64,000 nucleotides of DNA from Priestia koreensis (lineage in GTDB: Bacteria > Bacillota > Bacilli > Bacillales > Bacillaceae_H). Positions within the stretch are counted from its first letter, which is position 1; every line of letters begins with the position of its first letter. Position numbers and translations under genes: made by a program. The DNA lies in NCBI RefSeq assembly GCF_001274935.1, contig NZ_LILC01000013.1, positions 372,001-436,000 of the forward strand. Reading direction: 5' to 3'. This document shows positions 49,985-61,891 of this stretch, in pieces. The notes below the pieces were generated by a model that saw only the letters and a program-made list of their open reading frames with translations, was not told where the DNA came from and searched no databases.

Positions 49985-50218
49985 TCAATGCATATTGCGT
50001 CTCTTTTGACTCTCTTTTAATTTTTTAGGTGTTACATCATTCCCGTTTGGATCAACGACCTTCACGGAATGCAGTGAGTTTGTCATCGACTTACGGAATG
50101 ACTTAATATATTCTTCACGCAGCTTTTTTTGCTCTTTTGCTTCAGCAGGTGTTAACCCTTCAGCTTTAGCCTTATTCGCTAGCAGGTTAATGCGGGCAAT
50201 TTTATCTTGTGAAAGCAT
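49985..50218 (-). CDS. ynzC: YnzC, DUF896 SOS-operon protein
   Basis: A 77-aa two-helix protein of the DUF896 family (MLSQDKIARINLLANKAKAE, then LTPAEAKEQKKLREEYIKSF and VVDPNGNDVTPKKLKES). In B. subtilis it is the third gene of the LexA-controlled yneA operon. Molecular role unknown. Confidence 0.9.
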   Translation of the reverse strand: MLSQDKIARINLLANKAKAEGLTPAEAKEQKKLREEYIKSFRKSMTNSLHSVKVVDPNGNDVTPKKLKESQKRRNMH

Positions 50219-50269
50219 AACTGACTACTCCTTCATGTGGATTGTGTAGCCATCTTACTATAGAGGCGA

Positions 50270-51267
<998 letters not shown>

Positions 51268-51283
51268 ATTCATCACCTCGACA

Positions 51284-51297
51284 AGAATATATGTTCT
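51284..51297. promoter_or_regulatory. LexA-like box, weak
   Basis: AGAATATATGTTCT, an imperfect match to the Bacillus LexA consensus CGAACRNRYGTTYG, close to the yneA start. Confidence 0.5.
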
Positions 51298-51307
51298 TAT
51301 TTTAATT

Positions 51308-51321
51308 CGAACATACGTTTC
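51308..51321. promoter_or_regulatory. LexA (DinR) box
   Basis: CGAACATACGTTTC matches CGAACRNRYGTTYG except at the last base; between the divergent yneA and lexA genes. Confidence 0.85.
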
Positions 51322-51338
51322 AAGTCAACGATTTTTTT

Positions 51339-51352
51339 CGAACTTATGTTTG
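51339..51352. promoter_or_regulatory. LexA (DinR) box
   Basis: CGAACTTATGTTTG lies 17 bases after the previous box and conforms to the consensus at nearly all positions. Expected to repress both yneA and lexA. Confidence 0.87.
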
Positions 51353-51413
51353 TATATTATGAAATGACGTGATATAATTTTACCTAATAAGAGGTAGAAA
51401 AGAGGTGTTTAGC

Positions 51414-52037
51414 TTGACAAAACTTTCGAAACGTCAGCAGGACATATTGAATTTTATAAAAGAAGAAGTGCGTTCAAAAGGTTATCCACCCTCTGTGCGT
51501 GAGATCGGTGAAGCTGTCGGACTAGCGTCTAGCTCAACTGTACACGGACACCTTGCACGATTAGAAAGCAAAGGGCTTATTCGCAGAGATCCAACCAAAC
51601 CGCGCGCAATTGAAATTTTAGACTTAGATGAAGCAACAAAAATTCCACAAAGTAACGTTGTAAATGTTCCCGTTATTGGTAAAGTAACAGCTGGACAACC
51701 CATTACAGCCATTGAAAATGTGGAAGAGTACTTCCCTTTACCAGATAAATATGTGTCACCTGATGAGCATGTGTTCATGCTTGAAATTATGGGGAACAGT
51801 ATGATTGAAGCTGGTATTTTGAATGGCGATATGGTCATTGTTCGTCAGCAGCAAACCGCTAACAACGGAGACATCGTTGTTGCGATGACAGAAGAAAACG
51901 AGGCAACAGTCAAACGTTTCTTTAAAGAACAAAACTACATCCGCTTACAGCCTGAAAACTCTACGATGGAGCCGATTATTTTACGAAATGTTTCCATCTT
52001 AGGAAAAGTAATTGGCGTGTATCGCTCTATTCACTAA
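51414..52037 (+). CDS. lexA: LexA repressor of the SOS response
   Basis: A 207-aa LexA: N-terminal winged helix ([40 protein letters not shown]), the Ala93-Gly94 cleavage site in GKVTAGQPI, catalytic Ser129 in MGNSMIEAG and Lys167 in EATVKRFF. RecA filaments stimulate self-cleavage. I chose TTG 51414 since GAGGTG lies 6 bases upstream and the protein then begins MTKLSKRQ as in B. subtilis. Divergent from yneA over the LexA boxes. Confidence 0.95.
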   Translation: MTKLSKRQQDILNFIKEEVRSKGYPPSVREIGEAVGLASSSTVHGHLARLESKGLIRRDPTKPRAIEILDLDEATKIPQSNVVNVPVIGKVTAGQPITAIENVEEYFPLPDKYVSPDEHVFMLEIMGNSMIEAGILNGDMVIVRQQQTANNGDIVVAMTEENEATVKRFFKEQNYIRLQPENSTMEPIILRNVSILGKVIGVYRSIH

Positions 52038-52072
52038 AACAGAAGCCGAGGTGTCTCGGCTTCTGTTTTTTT
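52038..52072 (+). terminator. Intrinsic terminator of lexA
   Basis: A 13-bp stem AACAGAAGCCGAG/CTCGGCTTCTGTT with a 4-base loop and T8. Confidence 0.95.
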
Positions 52073-52126
52073 TTCGTTTCCTTTGGGTAGTCTATAAGGA
52101 TAAAATCCATGCAAGGGGGAGTGAAG

Positions 52127-53581
52127 ATGTGTCCGGTACATGAGGAGGATTACAACAAAGAAATTGAGATTGAAAAATCCATTACTCAATTTATCTTCCC
52201 TTTTTCATTCAAAAAAGAGCGTAGGAAACACCTCATGGAACGATTGAAAGAGGAGCATTATACGCACTTTTCACTAAAAGATCAAAATTTAGAAACACAA
52301 TTTTATGGACCTCATCATCACGTCTCACATTTTGATTTGGATCAATATTTTTTACCATACATAGAACAAATTTTATTTCCATCTGCTCATGAATCAGATG
52401 GCTTCCACCGTTTTTCAAAACCCCTTCAGTGCACGGGAATTCTTGAAACACGCAATGATCCTATTTCGTTTGAAATTTTGTCGATTGATATTTTTATTTG
52501 CCCTTACCATATTGGAATGATCAACATCCGTGTTCAGCAAACAAAAGAGAAGATGGTTTTAACAGATACCCTTGACTTTATGAATCACTTTCGCGTACTT
52601 GAGCCAAAGCTAGCCGAACAAAAAGGCTCAAAGGTTTGTGTGGACGACCAGGTGTATGAAAAAGTTCAAGAGCTGATCTTCTATCATCTCTGTCCGTTTC
52701 TCGTATCGTTTGTTGATGAACGTGAAGTAGAAGACGCTGCGTATTTTGGTAGCCTTCCCTACTTCGTTGATGAACGGATGTACGTAATCGGCTACATCTC
52801 AGTGAAGGATTTTGAATCCATTAATGATGTTCATCTGTACCGCGTAGGAAATGTAAATGGCTACGATGAGAGAGGAAGGATTCATGTCGCTGCAACGAAC
52901 CCTTCTTATATTGAAAAAATAAATAAAAAACAAGTGTATGACCGCTGGGCTCCGCATACCTATTACGTTACGAGCGACCACGTTTTTTGCTGTCTCACAC
53001 ATGAAAAAGACGATCAAGAGGAAGTGCTCGCAAGCGGAATGTTAGGGCAACATTATTACAACCTGTTGCTTCACTTTTATTACAAAGTCGTTCTCTTGAA
53101 GCTTTCCTACGAACATTCATTGCTTCGATTTCAAAAGGATGAAGATGAAATTGAAGGACTTATTAGTTCGATCTCGGTGTTTTCAGCAAAGTACCTCTTT
53201 TCGGAAATTAGCTCTCGTACGGAGGGCCAAGAGTTTGCTGAAAAATTCAAAGAAGTGTTTCATATTGACTCCATCTATATGGAAGTAAAAGAAACGCTGC
53301 TGAGCCTGTACCAAAATCAGGAGAAGTTAATTGATAAGCGGCACAACTATCTATTATTTATTATGACGATTTATACCGTCATTTCCGGAATTTACGGAAT
53401 GAACTTGGTGATCGATGATTGGAAAGGTAGTATCCATTGGCACCGAATGCTTCATTATTCATTTTTTGAGTACATCTCGCTCCTTATCGCCATTTCTGGG
53501 ATCTTCATTGGTCTAGGGATGGGAATCGCAGCCGTGATTAAGCTCCTCACAAGATGGATGAAAGGGAATCAATTCATGTAG
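52127..53581 (+). CDS. CorA-like membrane protein
   Basis: A 484-aa protein with a long soluble N-terminal part, two C-terminal transmembrane helices and the motif YGMN between them (TVISGIYGMNLVIDDW), as in CorA-type divalent-cation transporters. The N-terminal domain is very diverged from ordinary CorA and longer. ATG 52127 follows GGGGGAGTG; an in-frame ATG at 52109 has no site. Transport of Mg2+ or a related ion is plausible but not shown. Confidence 0.65.
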   Translation: MCPVHEEDYNKEIEIEKSITQFIFPFSFKKERRKHLMERLKEEHYTHFSLKDQNLETQFYGPHHHVSHFDLDQYFLPYIEQILFPSAHESDGFHRFSKPLQCTGILETRNDPISFEILSIDIFICPYHIGMINIRVQQTKEKMVLTDTLDFMNHFRVLEPKLAEQKGSKVCVDDQVYEKVQELIFYHLCPFLVSFVDEREVEDAAYFGSLPYFVDERMYVIGYISVKDFESINDVHLYRVGNVNGYDERGRIHVAATNPSYIEKINKKQVYDRWAPHTYYVTSDHVFCCLTHEKDDQEEVLASGMLGQHYYNLLLHFYYKVVLLKLSYEHSLLRFQKDEDEIEGLISSISVFSAKYLFSEISSRTEGQEFAEKFKEVFHIDSIYMEVKETLLSLYQNQEKLIDKRHNYLLFIMTIYTVISGIYGMNLVIDDWKGSIHWHRMLHYSFFEYISLLIAISGIFIGLGMGIAAVIKLLTRWMKGNQFM

Positions 53582-53616
53582 GGAAGTTCTTTCGTTCAAC
53601 AAGACTTCCCTTTTTA
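53580..53616 (+). terminator. Intrinsic terminator of the CorA-like gene
   Basis: Stem GGGAAGT/ACTTCCC with a 16-base loop followed by TTTTT, overlapping the stop codon. Confidence 0.75.
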
Positions 53617-53762
53617 ATCCATTCCTTTCGTAGAATCGCGTAGAGAAAGGAAGCTCGCCACCCGTCACGGACCAACAGGTTTTCTCTCAAAACCCCTTCT
53701 TATTATCTATTACATTTCAATTCTTTCATCGACTACAATAAAAGAATGAAGGAGGAATATAA

Positions 53763-54180
53763 GTGAAAACATACAAAAGGTGTCCTTTATTTATTAGGTG
53801 CAGAGAATGGGGAGATGGTGAGTTCTCTAAACGTTGGGGATTCTATTTATACAGAACCTATTATAGACGGAAATGATCTATTCGTTAGTACGGAGAACGG
53901 TACCATCAGGAAAGTCACATACGATCAAGTCACCAATCAGTTCACTATAATATGGGAGAAAGACATGAACCAACGACTCACCTCTCCTCTCGCAGTCGTT
54001 AATCACAGATTATGTGTTGGTGGCGAAAAAGGCTTGTTGATTCAGCTCGATATAGAGAACGGAGAATTGGTGCAACAAACAAAACTTAAGCATGCTCCAC
54101 AGCACGTTCTTGAATACAATGGTTACTTTCTTTTGCTAAGCAATAAAGGACAGGTCGATTTAATAATGATTAAACAATAG
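53763..54180 (+). pseudogene. Frameshifted remnant of a PQQ-like beta-propeller protein
   Basis: GGAGG and GTG at 53763 would start a gene, but that frame stops near 53870. The sensible protein lies one frame over, reading GVLYLLGAENGEMVSSLNVG from about 53780, directly after a TGA in that frame and with no start until ATG 53815. It contains beta-propeller blades such as IYTEPIIDGNDLFVSTENGT and LCVGGEKGLLIQLDIENGEL. The most economical reading is a truncated, frameshifted gene. Annotating only the 121-aa frame from 53815 would hide this. Confidence 0.65.
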
Positions 54181-54218
54181 ATAGAAATTCACATTTTTAA
54201 AACGCTCTCTACTTTTTT

Positions 54219-54246
54219 TAAACATTTAATGGTAAAATGTTTTTTT
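54219..54246 (+). terminator. Probable intrinsic terminator
   Basis: AAACATTT/AAATGTTT stem followed by T7, 38 bases after the beta-propeller remnant. Confidence 0.6.
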
Positions 54247-54426
54247 GGTCATGCGTTTGCAAGTCAGATAATAATAGAAGATGAAGCTTCGTTACATACA
54301 CAGAATAGCTTACCTCCTACTATGATTGTGAATTGCAAGGTTCTATGAGGAGTCATTCCTTTCATGGTTCATGATCAAAGAGCATGTCTACATATCTAGT
54401 TGTGGTCTAAAGGGGGAGTTATTTCA

Positions 54427-55893
54427 ATGAGAAAAAAAATCATGGGAGCCTTGCTGCTCGTAACGGTACTCGCAGCAATGGAAGGAACGATTGTCAGCAC
54501 AGCAGTTCCGCGGATCACAAGCGACTTATCAGGGATTGAATTAGTGAGCTGGGTGTATGCAATCTATATGCTTGCAACAGCGGTTTCTACACCCATTTAC
54601 GGAAAGCTTGCCGATTTGTTCGGACGTAAAAAAGTTATTTTAACGGGTATTATTATTTTCTTAGTCGGTTCCGTTCTATGTGGACTCGCATTTTCAATGG
54701 GACAATTAATTTTTTACCGCGCTATTCAAGGAATTGGTGCAGGTGCAGTCATGCCTGTTACGATGACTATTATCGGGGACCTTTACTCAGAGGCAAAGGA
54801 TCGCGCAAAAGCGCAAGGATGGATTAGTGCGGTCTGGGGAGTTTCTGGCGTCATTGGTCCGCTTCTTGGTGGGTTTCTAGTAGACTCCTTAACATGGCGC
54901 TATATTTTCTTTTTGAACGTGCCGTTTGGACTCATTGCCTTTTTTATTTTGGCAACGAATTACAAAGAGCAAGTTACGAAAGAAAAGCACTACATTGATT
55001 ATATTGGAGCCGTTACATTCTCGATCGGAACCATCGCCTTTTTATACGCATTGCTTACAGGAAGTCAGCATCAAAACTGGGGAAGCCCGTTAATTATTGC
55101 CCTCTTTGCTGTCGCCGTTGTAACGTATATCGGCTTTTTCTTTATCGAAAAAAAATCACCAGAGCCATTAATTCCACTCAACTTATTTGCGAATAAGAGT
55201 GTGCTCATCGTAAATATTCTGACCTTGCTAGTCGGTGCTGTTGTAATTAGTATCACCGTGTATTTACCGATTTGGAGCCAGGGCGTAATGGGGAAAAGCG
55301 CTACAGCAGCAGGATTCGTCCTAATGCCGATGCCAATTTGCTGGACGTTTGGTGCCATTATTTCCGGTCATCTTGTTGGACGATTAAAAGCCAACTGGAT
55401 CATTACACTCGGAACAGCCATTGTCAGCATCGCATCCGTTGTGTTATTTTCCGTATCTAGCCATTCACCAGCCTTTTTAATTTACGTGGCTGTTGGCGTG
55501 CTAGGTCTCGGTATGGGAATTATTACACCTATTTTCATGCTCATTATTCAAGCGTCTGTAACGGCGAAAAAACGTGGCGTTGCTGTTGCTCTTAACACGT
55601 TCACCAACACGTTTAGTCAAACGCTCGGTTCGGCTGTATTTGGCACAATTTTTAATTTGGTTACACTGTCAGAAGCGAAAAAGGTTGGGTCAGCTGATCT
55701 TAACCTTAACTCGTCCTTTGAAGCTCACGGTGTTCCACAAAACCAGCTATCACAGCTTCATGATATTTTATCGGCAGGTGTGCACACGATTTACGGAGGA
55801 ACGATGATTCTAGCCCTGCTCAGCTTTGGTGTTTCTTGGCTGTTACTACGAGTCAAAGAAACGTCACAAGCAGAAATACGTAAGTCATCCTAA
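54427..55893 (+). CDS. DHA2-family (14-helix) MFS drug exporter
   Basis: A 488-aa major facilitator protein with 14 predicted helices, motif A GKLADLFGRKKV after helix two and motif C-like GVSGVIGPLLGG in helix five; LAAMEGTIVSTAVPRI in helix one is the DHA2 family pattern. These are proton-driven multidrug exporters of the EmrB/QacA group. ATG 54427 follows AAAGGGGGAG. No regulator gene of TetR or MarR type is adjacent. Confidence 0.88.
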   Translation: MRKKIMGALLLVTVLAAMEGTIVSTAVPRITSDLSGIELVSWVYAIYMLATAVSTPIYGKLADLFGRKKVILTGIIIFLVGSVLCGLAFSMGQLIFYRAIQGIGAGAVMPVTMTIIGDLYSEAKDRAKAQGWISAVWGVSGVIGPLLGGFLVDSLTWRYIFFLNVPFGLIAFFILATNYKEQVTKEKHYIDYIGAVTFSIGTIAFLYALLTGSQHQNWGSPLIIALFAVAVVTYIGFFFIEKKSPEPLIPLNLFANKSVLIVNILTLLVGAVVISITVYLPIWSQGVMGKSATAAGFVLMPMPICWTFGAIISGHLVGRLKANWIITLGTAIVSIASVVLFSVSSHSPAFLIYVAVGVLGLGMGIITPIFMLIIQASVTAKKRGVAVALNTFTNTFSQTLGSAVFGTIFNLVTLSEAKKVGSADLNLNSSFEAHGVPQNQLSQLHDILSAGVHTIYGGTMILALLSFGVSWLLLRVKETSQAEIRKSS

Positions 55894-55895
55894 AT

Positions 55896-55926
55896 CAAAA
55901 GCTCAGGGAATTTTCCCTGAGCTTTT
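55896..55926. terminator. Bidirectional intrinsic terminator
   Basis: A 14-bp perfect stem AAAAGCTCAGGGAA/TTCCCTGAGCTTTT between the convergent exporter and chemoreceptor genes. Confidence 0.92.
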
Positions 55927-55932
55927 CTTGTG

Positions 55933-57903
55933 TTACATCTTAAATTCATCTACTGTTTTTTGAAGCTCTGAAGCTAGTGAACTTAACGTTTGAACAGAAG
56001 TTGTAATCTCTTGAATGGCGTCTAACTGCCCTCCAGCGGAAGCTGCCACTTCGTTTGTTGTTGCTGCTGCTTCACTTGCAATGCTTGCCACCTCTTCTAC
56101 TGAGGCCGTAATCTCTTCTGAGCCAGCTGAAATTTGCTGAGATATAGCCGCTACGCTTTCAGATTGAATCGTCACTTCCTCAATCGAGTGCACTATTTTT
56201 GTGAACGATTGTCCTGCATTATTTACCGCTTCGAAACCAAACTCTGCCTCTTTTTGGCCTTTTTCCATGATAGCTACTGCTTTTATCGTATCCCCTTGAA
56301 TTGTAGATACAAGGCTTGCAATTTGTGTAGCCGATGTTTTAGACTGCTCGGCAAGCTTTCGAACCTCATCTGCTACAACCGCAAAGCCTTTTCCGTGTTC
56401 TCCGGCACGAGCTGCCTCAATGGCTGCATTTAGAGCGAGGAGGTTCGTTTGATCAGATATTTGTGTAATAACCGCTAAGATGCCATCAATTTCTTTTGAG
56501 TGCGATCCAAGTAATTTTACAATCGACACGCCCTCTTGTGTCGAAGCTTGAATGAGTTTCATTTGTTCAATCGCTGTTTGAATGACATCGCCACCCTCTT
56601 TGGCATTTTCTGTGGCCCCAAGAGATGACTCAGATACAACACTAGAGCTTTCTGCAATCCGCTGAATACCGGTTGAAATTTCCTCCATCGCTCGCGCCGA
56701 TTCTTCCGCACTCGTCATTTGTGCCTCTGCGCCCGTTGCTACCTCTTGGATAGCGGTCGTTACCTCTTCCGTCGTGTGAGCTGTTTGCTCACTGCTTGCC
56801 AACAGCTGCTCTGTCGAGGAAGCCAGTTGCTGTGATGAATCGTTAATTTTCGTTAAAAGCGTTCGTAATGAATCGATCATATGATTAAAGCTTCCAGCAA
56901 GACGCCCGATTTCATCTTGTACTGTTACATCTATTTTCTCACTTAAGTCCCCCTTGGATACTTTTGCCGTCACAGCAATCATTCTTCTTAGAGGAAGAAT
57001 AATAGAGCGAATAATAAAATAGTTACAAAAGCTTCCGATAACAAAAACGATGGCTGTTATCCAAAAGGTAATGTTAAAGATAGTTGAGGCCGCTTCCTTT
57101 GATTCGCTTTGATCCATCACTCCTGCGACTTTCCAGCCTGTTGTCGGGTTTGTCGCATATACCATATGCTTTGCGACCCCTTTAAGTTTATAGCTTAATT
57201 CACCTTCTGCTGTGCTACTCTTCAGCTGATTAGTGATTTCGTTGTTTAACGACTGACCAGGTTTTAACGTGGGATGAAAGGCAATTTTCCCATTATCATC
57301 TGTGATAAAAGGATATCCCTTCTTACCGATTTTCACAGAAGAAATAGTTTCCTTAATATTCTCCACCTGTATATCAAAGCCTATCACAGCACTTCCATCA
57401 TCAAGAGCACGTGTAACAGTTATGACGTAGTTTCCGTTTGACGCGTCCACATAAGGAGGAGTGGTGATTGTTTTTCCTTTATTGTCCATTGCCTGCTTAT
57501 ACCAAGGACGCTCCCTTGCATCGTAGCCGTCTGGCATATCGCTGACAGGTTCATCAATAAAATCCCCTGTTTCCGTTCCAATATATGCGGAGTCAAGCCC
57601 TTGAATAGCAGTTTGTATATTCTTTAATTTCTTATGTATTTCCTTATAGTCTGGGTCCTCGAACATATCTGGTTCGAGCTCTTTTGCTAAAAAATTCACC
57701 TGTTCTATTTTCGACTGTAAAATTGAATCTAGCATGTGACTGAGCAACTGCACATTTTCATTAGCGCTGGATTCAATTTGTGATTCTAGCTCACCCTTTG
57801 AACTCTCATAAGAGAATATACCAATTAAAATGGTTGGCACAAGTAAAATTAAGCTAAAGGATGTAATAAGTTTTGTGGTTAGTGATTTTTTTTTCAAACG
57901 CAA
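55933..57903 (-). CDS. Methyl-accepting chemotaxis protein with dCache domain
   Basis: A 656-aa chemoreceptor: helix one (about residues 10-30), an extracellular dCache domain (about 40-265, with [20 protein letters not shown] and YVITVTRAL), helix two (about 278-300), a HAMP domain ([20 protein letters not shown]) and a cytoplasmic signalling domain with the hairpin IAAITQ-type tip sequence [20 protein letters not shown]. Ligand probably a small organic acid or amino acid, as usual for dCache, but unknown. Confidence 0.9.
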   Translation of the reverse strand: MRLKKKSLTTKLITSFSLILLVPTILIGIFSYESSKGELESQIESSANENVQLLSHMLDSILQSKIEQVNFLAKELEPDMFEDPDYKEIHKKLKNIQTAIQGLDSAYIGTETGDFIDEPVSDMPDGYDARERPWYKQAMDNKGKTITTPPYVDASNGNYVITVTRALDDGSAVIGFDIQVENIKETISSVKIGKKGYPFITDDNGKIAFHPTLKPGQSLNNEITNQLKSSTAEGELSYKLKGVAKHMVYATNPTTGWKVAGVMDQSESKEAASTIFNITFWITAIVFVIGSFCNYFIIRSIILPLRRMIAVTAKVSKGDLSEKIDVTVQDEIGRLAGSFNHMIDSLRTLLTKINDSSQQLASSTEQLLASSEQTAHTTEEVTTAIQEVATGAEAQMTSAEESARAMEEISTGIQRIAESSSVVSESSLGATENAKEGGDVIQTAIEQMKLIQASTQEGVSIVKLLGSHSKEIDGILAVITQISDQTNLLALNAAIEAARAGEHGKGFAVVADEVRKLAEQSKTSATQIASLVSTIQGDTIKAVAIMEKGQKEAEFGFEAVNNAGQSFTKIVHSIEEVTIQSESVAAISQQISAGSEEITASVEEVASIASEAAATTNEVAASAGGQLDAIQEITTSVQTLSSLASELQKTVDEFKM

Positions 57904-58055
57904 ATCCTCCTAAGATGTCCTGTTTATGTATCTAACTTTTTCTTTCTTTATATAGATAACAATATATTTTTCGGATGTTTTGACAAAAGTTTAATAGAAA
58001 ATCCTTACACATTTCCATGACGCCTAAATGGTAACGTTATCATTTTGTTAAAGTA

Positions 58056-58086
58056 AAAAACCTTAGCTCATGTCTAAGGTTTTTTT
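58056..58086 (-). terminator. Intrinsic terminator of the HemAT-like gene at 58089
   Basis: Stem AAAAACCTTAG/CTAAGGTTTTT with a 7-base loop. Confidence 0.85.
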
Positions 58087-58088
58087 GC

Positions 58089-59378
58089 TTATTCGCCATT
58101 TCTCATTTCGACTAACTGCTGCGCAATGGTGGAAACTTGTTCTACAGAGGAGCTGATTTGTTGAATGGCTTCATCGAATTCATTGAGCTGTTCTTCAACA
58201 AGCGCATTTTGATTTTTTGTTTCTTTCATCGTCGACACAATCTCTTCAAAAAATGTTCGTAGTTGCTGAAGCTGCTTCGCATCCTCACTAATTGAATCAT
58301 CTACTTCTTCAATATAACTTGATACTTGGCTAATTTGCTTATTTGTCGCTTCGATTAGGTCAGATACATCGCTAACAGACATTTTGGTCTGTTCGGCCAA
58401 CTTTTTCACTTCACTCGCAACGACTGAGAAGCCTTTTCCAGCCTCTCCTGCTCGTGCTGCCTCAATCGCCGCATTGAGCGCTAGAAGATTTGTTTGATCC
58501 GCAATAGACGTGACGAGACCAACAATGTTGTTGATTTTTGTTGAAATGTCTTTAAGTTCTTTCATTTCCTCTTGAATGGTTTTCATTAAACACTTCACTT
58601 GCTCCATTTCTTCAGACTGCTTTTGAAGCTGTGTCATTCCTTTATTTGATCGAATCTCTACTTCACTCGCCATTTCTGTTGCTTTTTGTGAGAACGTAAC
58701 AATTTGGGTGGACTGTGACACAATCTGCTGCACGGCTGCACTATTTTCAGTTGAAATATCAACTAGATTAATAGACGTATGGTCCATTTGATTAAGCAGC
58801 TGTTGTCTTTTTTTATTTTCTGCCCCATGCATGCTGTCTCTTACTTCCTCGTATGCTTCTAGCACCAGCTGCTGCTCAAGACTAAGAATTTTTGTCACTG
58901 CGCTCATGTATTGCTCATAGTCAGCTATATGGTAAACTTGATTTTTATACGTTTGAACAATAGACCAGAGAAGGTTTTGAAATCCACATAAATACCATTT
59001 TGGCTTCAAGCCGACTTGTACATTCAAGCGTGCAATGTTTAGGCGCTTCTGAACAAAGTCTTTGTCAATACACCCTGAAAAGACTTCTTCAATATGCCCT
59101 TTTAAATAATGCTTTAGCTTGCCTGGACCACCATTTTTCTCAACTAGCTCGTCCAATGTCCCGTTATGGTTAATATCCTCATAAAATTTATCCACCAACG
59201 ACTCGATATGTTCTTGAACAAGTGGTTTAATTTCTTTTAATCTCCCTAAATCCTTTGTTGTCAGATTAATAAGCTTCAGCTGCTGATTAAGTTCGTCTGT
59301 TGCATTTATCGTGATTGTACCTTCTTCAATCACTTGATGAATGGAATGTTCTCTTTTATCTTTCTTATTAAAAAACAT
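58089..59378 (-). CDS. HemAT-like globin-coupled sensor with Asn in place of the proximal haem histidine
   Basis: A 429-aa soluble chemoreceptor: an N-terminal protoglobin domain (about residues 25-185) and an MCP signalling domain with [20 protein letters not shown]. It aligns without gaps to its neighbour, but where HemAT has the proximal ligand His (IAxxHxxxGLxPKWY) this protein has Asn119 ([15 protein letters not shown]). The distal Tyr66 is kept. Haem binding would be lost or unusual. It comes from a tandem duplication with the gene at 59467. Confidence 0.88.
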   Translation of the reverse strand: MFFNKKDKREHSIHQVIEEGTITINATDELNQQLKLINLTTKDLGRLKEIKPLVQEHIESLVDKFYEDINHNGTLDELVEKNGGPGKLKHYLKGHIEEVFSGCIDKDFVQKRLNIARLNVQVGLKPKWYLCGFQNLLWSIVQTYKNQVYHIADYEQYMSAVTKILSLEQQLVLEAYEEVRDSMHGAENKKRQQLLNQMDHTSINLVDISTENSAAVQQIVSQSTQIVTFSQKATEMASEVEIRSNKGMTQLQKQSEEMEQVKCLMKTIQEEMKELKDISTKINNIVGLVTSIADQTNLLALNAAIEAARAGEAGKGFSVVASEVKKLAEQTKMSVSDVSDLIEATNKQISQVSSYIEEVDDSISEDAKQLQQLRTFFEEIVSTMKETKNQNALVEEQLNEFDEAIQQISSSVEQVSTIAQQLVEMRNGE

Positions 59379-59466
59379 GTGATAGACCCCTATTCCATTT
59401 TATAATTAAATCGGTTTTATTATAGCATTTATTAACATTAGTAGAATATTTTTGTGAAAGTACCCT

Positions 59467-60753
59467 TTATTTCTTTCTCATATCAACCAATTCTTGTGCA
59501 ATTGTAGAAACGCGATCAACGGTAGCGCTGATTTGTTGAATGGCCCCATCAAATTCATGGATTTGCTTTTCTACTACGGCATTGTGTTGTTTACTAACAT
59601 TCATTGTGGAGAGAATCCCTTCAAAGAATGTTTGAAGATGCTGGATATTTTTTGTATCTTGATTAATGGTTTCATCTATTTCTTTAATATAACCTGACAC
59701 CTCGTTGATTTGCTTATTGGTATCCTCTATTAAATTAGACACGTCGTTTACCGACAGCTTGGTTTGTTCTGCTAACTTACGCACTTCGCTCGCAACGACT
59801 GAAAAACCTTTGCCAGCATCTCCTGCTCGTGCAGCTTCAATTGCAGCGTTCAGTGCTAACAAATTTGTTTGGTCGGCTATCGAGGTAACGAGTCCAACGA
59901 TTGTAGTGATTTTCCCTGAAATGGTATGGAGTTCTCTCATTTCCTTTTGAATGGTCATCATAAACGTTTGAACCCGTTCCATTTCCTTTTGCTGCTCTTT
60001 TAGCTGAGAGATTCCTTTTTGTGATTTTTTTTCTACTTCATCGGCTAACGTTGTTGCTTTCTGTGAAAACTCTACTACCTGATGTGACTGTGCTACAAGC
60101 TGCTGGACAGAAGCGCTGTTTTCTGTCGAAATATCCGCTAAATGATTGGACGTGTCTTCCATCTTTCTTACTAACTTCAATTTTTCTTCTTCTTGTTTTT
60201 TACGTATGCGAATCGTTTCTTTTTCAAACGCCTCCAGAACCAACTGCTGTTCGAAGTTTAATATTTTTGATGTTGCAACAACGTAGCGATCGTAGTCATC
60301 AATTGTTGTTGTATTGCTTTTATAAATCGTCAAAAATGACCTTAACAAGTCTTGAAAAGCCGCCAAGTACCATTTTGGTTCCAGACCAATATGGACATGT
60401 ACGTGTGCAATGCGCATTCTTGTGCTAATAAACGCCTCGTCAATTTGCCCATTGAACATTTCAATAATATGATCTGTAAGGGTCTGCTTTAGCTTATCAA
60501 TGCTACTATACGTTTGAATAATCGTGCTTAAGCGCTTTTCATGGTCAAGATTACGATAAAACTGCTCCACAACCCCTCCTATATGTTCCACTATGAGCGG
60601 TTTAATTTCTTGCAAGACACCTGCATCTTCCACTGTGAATTCAATCATCTTGAGCTGTTTCCAAAGCGGATGATCTGCTGGAAGATTAATCGTTCCTTTA
60701 TATAACTCTTGCGAATGATCCTTTTGCCCTTTTCCTTTTCTCCGTAAGAACAT
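59467..60753 (-). CDS. hemAT: HemAT haem-based aerotaxis transducer
   Basis: A 428-aa globin-coupled chemoreceptor. The protoglobin domain has the proximal histidine His119 ([15 protein letters not shown]) and distal Tyr66 (FYRNLDHE), both as in B. subtilis HemAT, and a cytoplasmic MCP domain with [20 protein letters not shown]. HemAT binds O2 and signals to CheA for aerotaxis. The paralogous gene lies 88 bases downstream. Confidence 0.9.
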   Translation of the reverse strand: MFLRRKGKGQKDHSQELYKGTINLPADHPLWKQLKMIEFTVEDAGVLQEIKPLIVEHIGGVVEQFYRNLDHEKRLSTIIQTYSSIDKLKQTLTDHIIEMFNGQIDEAFISTRMRIAHVHVHIGLEPKWYLAAFQDLLRSFLTIYKSNTTTIDDYDRYVVATSKILNFEQQLVLEAFEKETIRIRKKQEEEKLKLVRKMEDTSNHLADISTENSASVQQLVAQSHQVVEFSQKATTLADEVEKKSQKGISQLKEQQKEMERVQTFMMTIQKEMRELHTISGKITTIVGLVTSIADQTNLLALNAAIEAARAGDAGKGFSVVASEVRKLAEQTKLSVNDVSNLIEDTNKQINEVSGYIKEIDETINQDTKNIQHLQTFFEGILSTMNVSKQHNAVVEKQIHEFDGAIQQISATVDRVSTIAQELVDMRKK

Positions 60754-60861
60754 TCCGTTATTCCCCTATCCTTGTAAATGATCAAAAAACCGTACTTATT
60801 ATAGCATTTTTTTACACAAATGGATGAATTATGTTTATCGACAACATCATTTTCTATACAT

Positions 60862-60894
60862 AAAAAAACACACCTTTATTTAAAGTGTGTTTTT
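60862..60894 (-). terminator. Intrinsic terminator of the manganese catalase gene
   Basis: Stem AAAACACAC/GTGTGTTTT followed by a T run on the minus strand. Confidence 0.8.
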
Positions 60895-60904
60895 AGGCAT
60901 TTAC

Positions 60905-61744
60905 TTAATCTTCATCGTTTCGATCGTGTGCAATGGTATCATGGTACTCAGGTGGCGCAGGCTTTAATATTGGTGCTCCCCCAGCTGCAAACGGCTGTTC
61001 ATATTTATACTCTCCGTGGCCATCAAAACTTGGGCCGTGAGCCCATCTTCCCTTTTTACTTTCTTCACCTCGAGAAAAATTAAATAAGGTGTGGGACACT
61101 TCTTGTTTCTCAAGTTCTCTTGGAAAAGTGGATGGAACGACAATATCCTTTTCTCGTTCTTCTATCTCTTTAATTGCAGCATACCATTGATTTTGGTGAT
61201 ATGTATCCCTCGCAATTAAAAAGGATAATAGATCCCTTACGCCAGGATCATCTGTCATACCATATAAGCGTGTTACCTGTAATCTTCCCTGTGATTCTGC
61301 GTTTAAATTGGCTCGAAAATCCGCTAATAAGTTTCCACTTGAAATAATATATTTTGCATTCCAAGGATAACCTTGAGCATCAGCTGCCATCGCTCCTAAT
61401 CCACCTACAATGGCATGCTGAGGGTTTGTTCCTCCTAAAATAGCTGCAACCGCTGGGTCCATGTCGTACGCATTTTGCTGAATTTCAAATGGTGCATCAT
61501 CCAATAATCTTGCAATCATTGTTGCTAACATCTCCACATGCCCAATTTCTTCTGTACCGATATCAAACAGCAAGTCTCGGTATTTCTTATCTGCACGGCA
61601 ATTGAATCCCTGCATTAAATACTGCATCATTACGCTTATTTCCCCGTATTGTCCACCTAACACCTCCTGCAACTTTACTGCGAACACCGGATCTGGCTTC
61701 ATAGGTTTTGCTTCGTACTGCAATTCTTTTATATGAAAAAACAT
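60905..61744 (-). CDS. Manganese catalase, spore coat CotJC-like family
   Basis: A 279-aa dimanganese catalase: metal ligands are carried by GGQYGEISVMMQYL, FDIGTEEIGHVEML and the later RDTYHQNQWYAAIKEIE. It breaks down hydrogen peroxide; family members also occur in spore coats and as stress proteins. ATG 61744 follows GGAAGGGG at a proper distance; a GTG at 61753 is too close. Monocistronic. Confidence 0.9.
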   Translation of the reverse strand: MFFHIKELQYEAKPMKPDPVFAVKLQEVLGGQYGEISVMMQYLMQGFNCRADKKYRDLLFDIGTEEIGHVEMLATMIARLLDDAPFEIQQNAYDMDPAVAAILGGTNPQHAIVGGLGAMAADAQGYPWNAKYIISSGNLLADFRANLNAESQGRLQVTRLYGMTDDPGVRDLLSFLIARDTYHQNQWYAAIKEIEEREKDIVVPSTFPRELEKQEVSHTLFNFSRGEESKKGRWAHGPSFDGHGEYKYEQPFAAGGAPILKPAPPEYHDTIAHDRNDED

Positions 61745-61891
61745 TTTATACACCCCTTCCTAATTATCAGTAAAGAGTATGCGAGTTTTTTTCCGTCTAT
61801 TCTTTCACGAAATAGTGTAGAGGAGTTTAACTTGTTGGTAGCTTTATGAAAACCAAGCTATGCTTTTTTTTCACCTCTTTTAGCCTTATCA

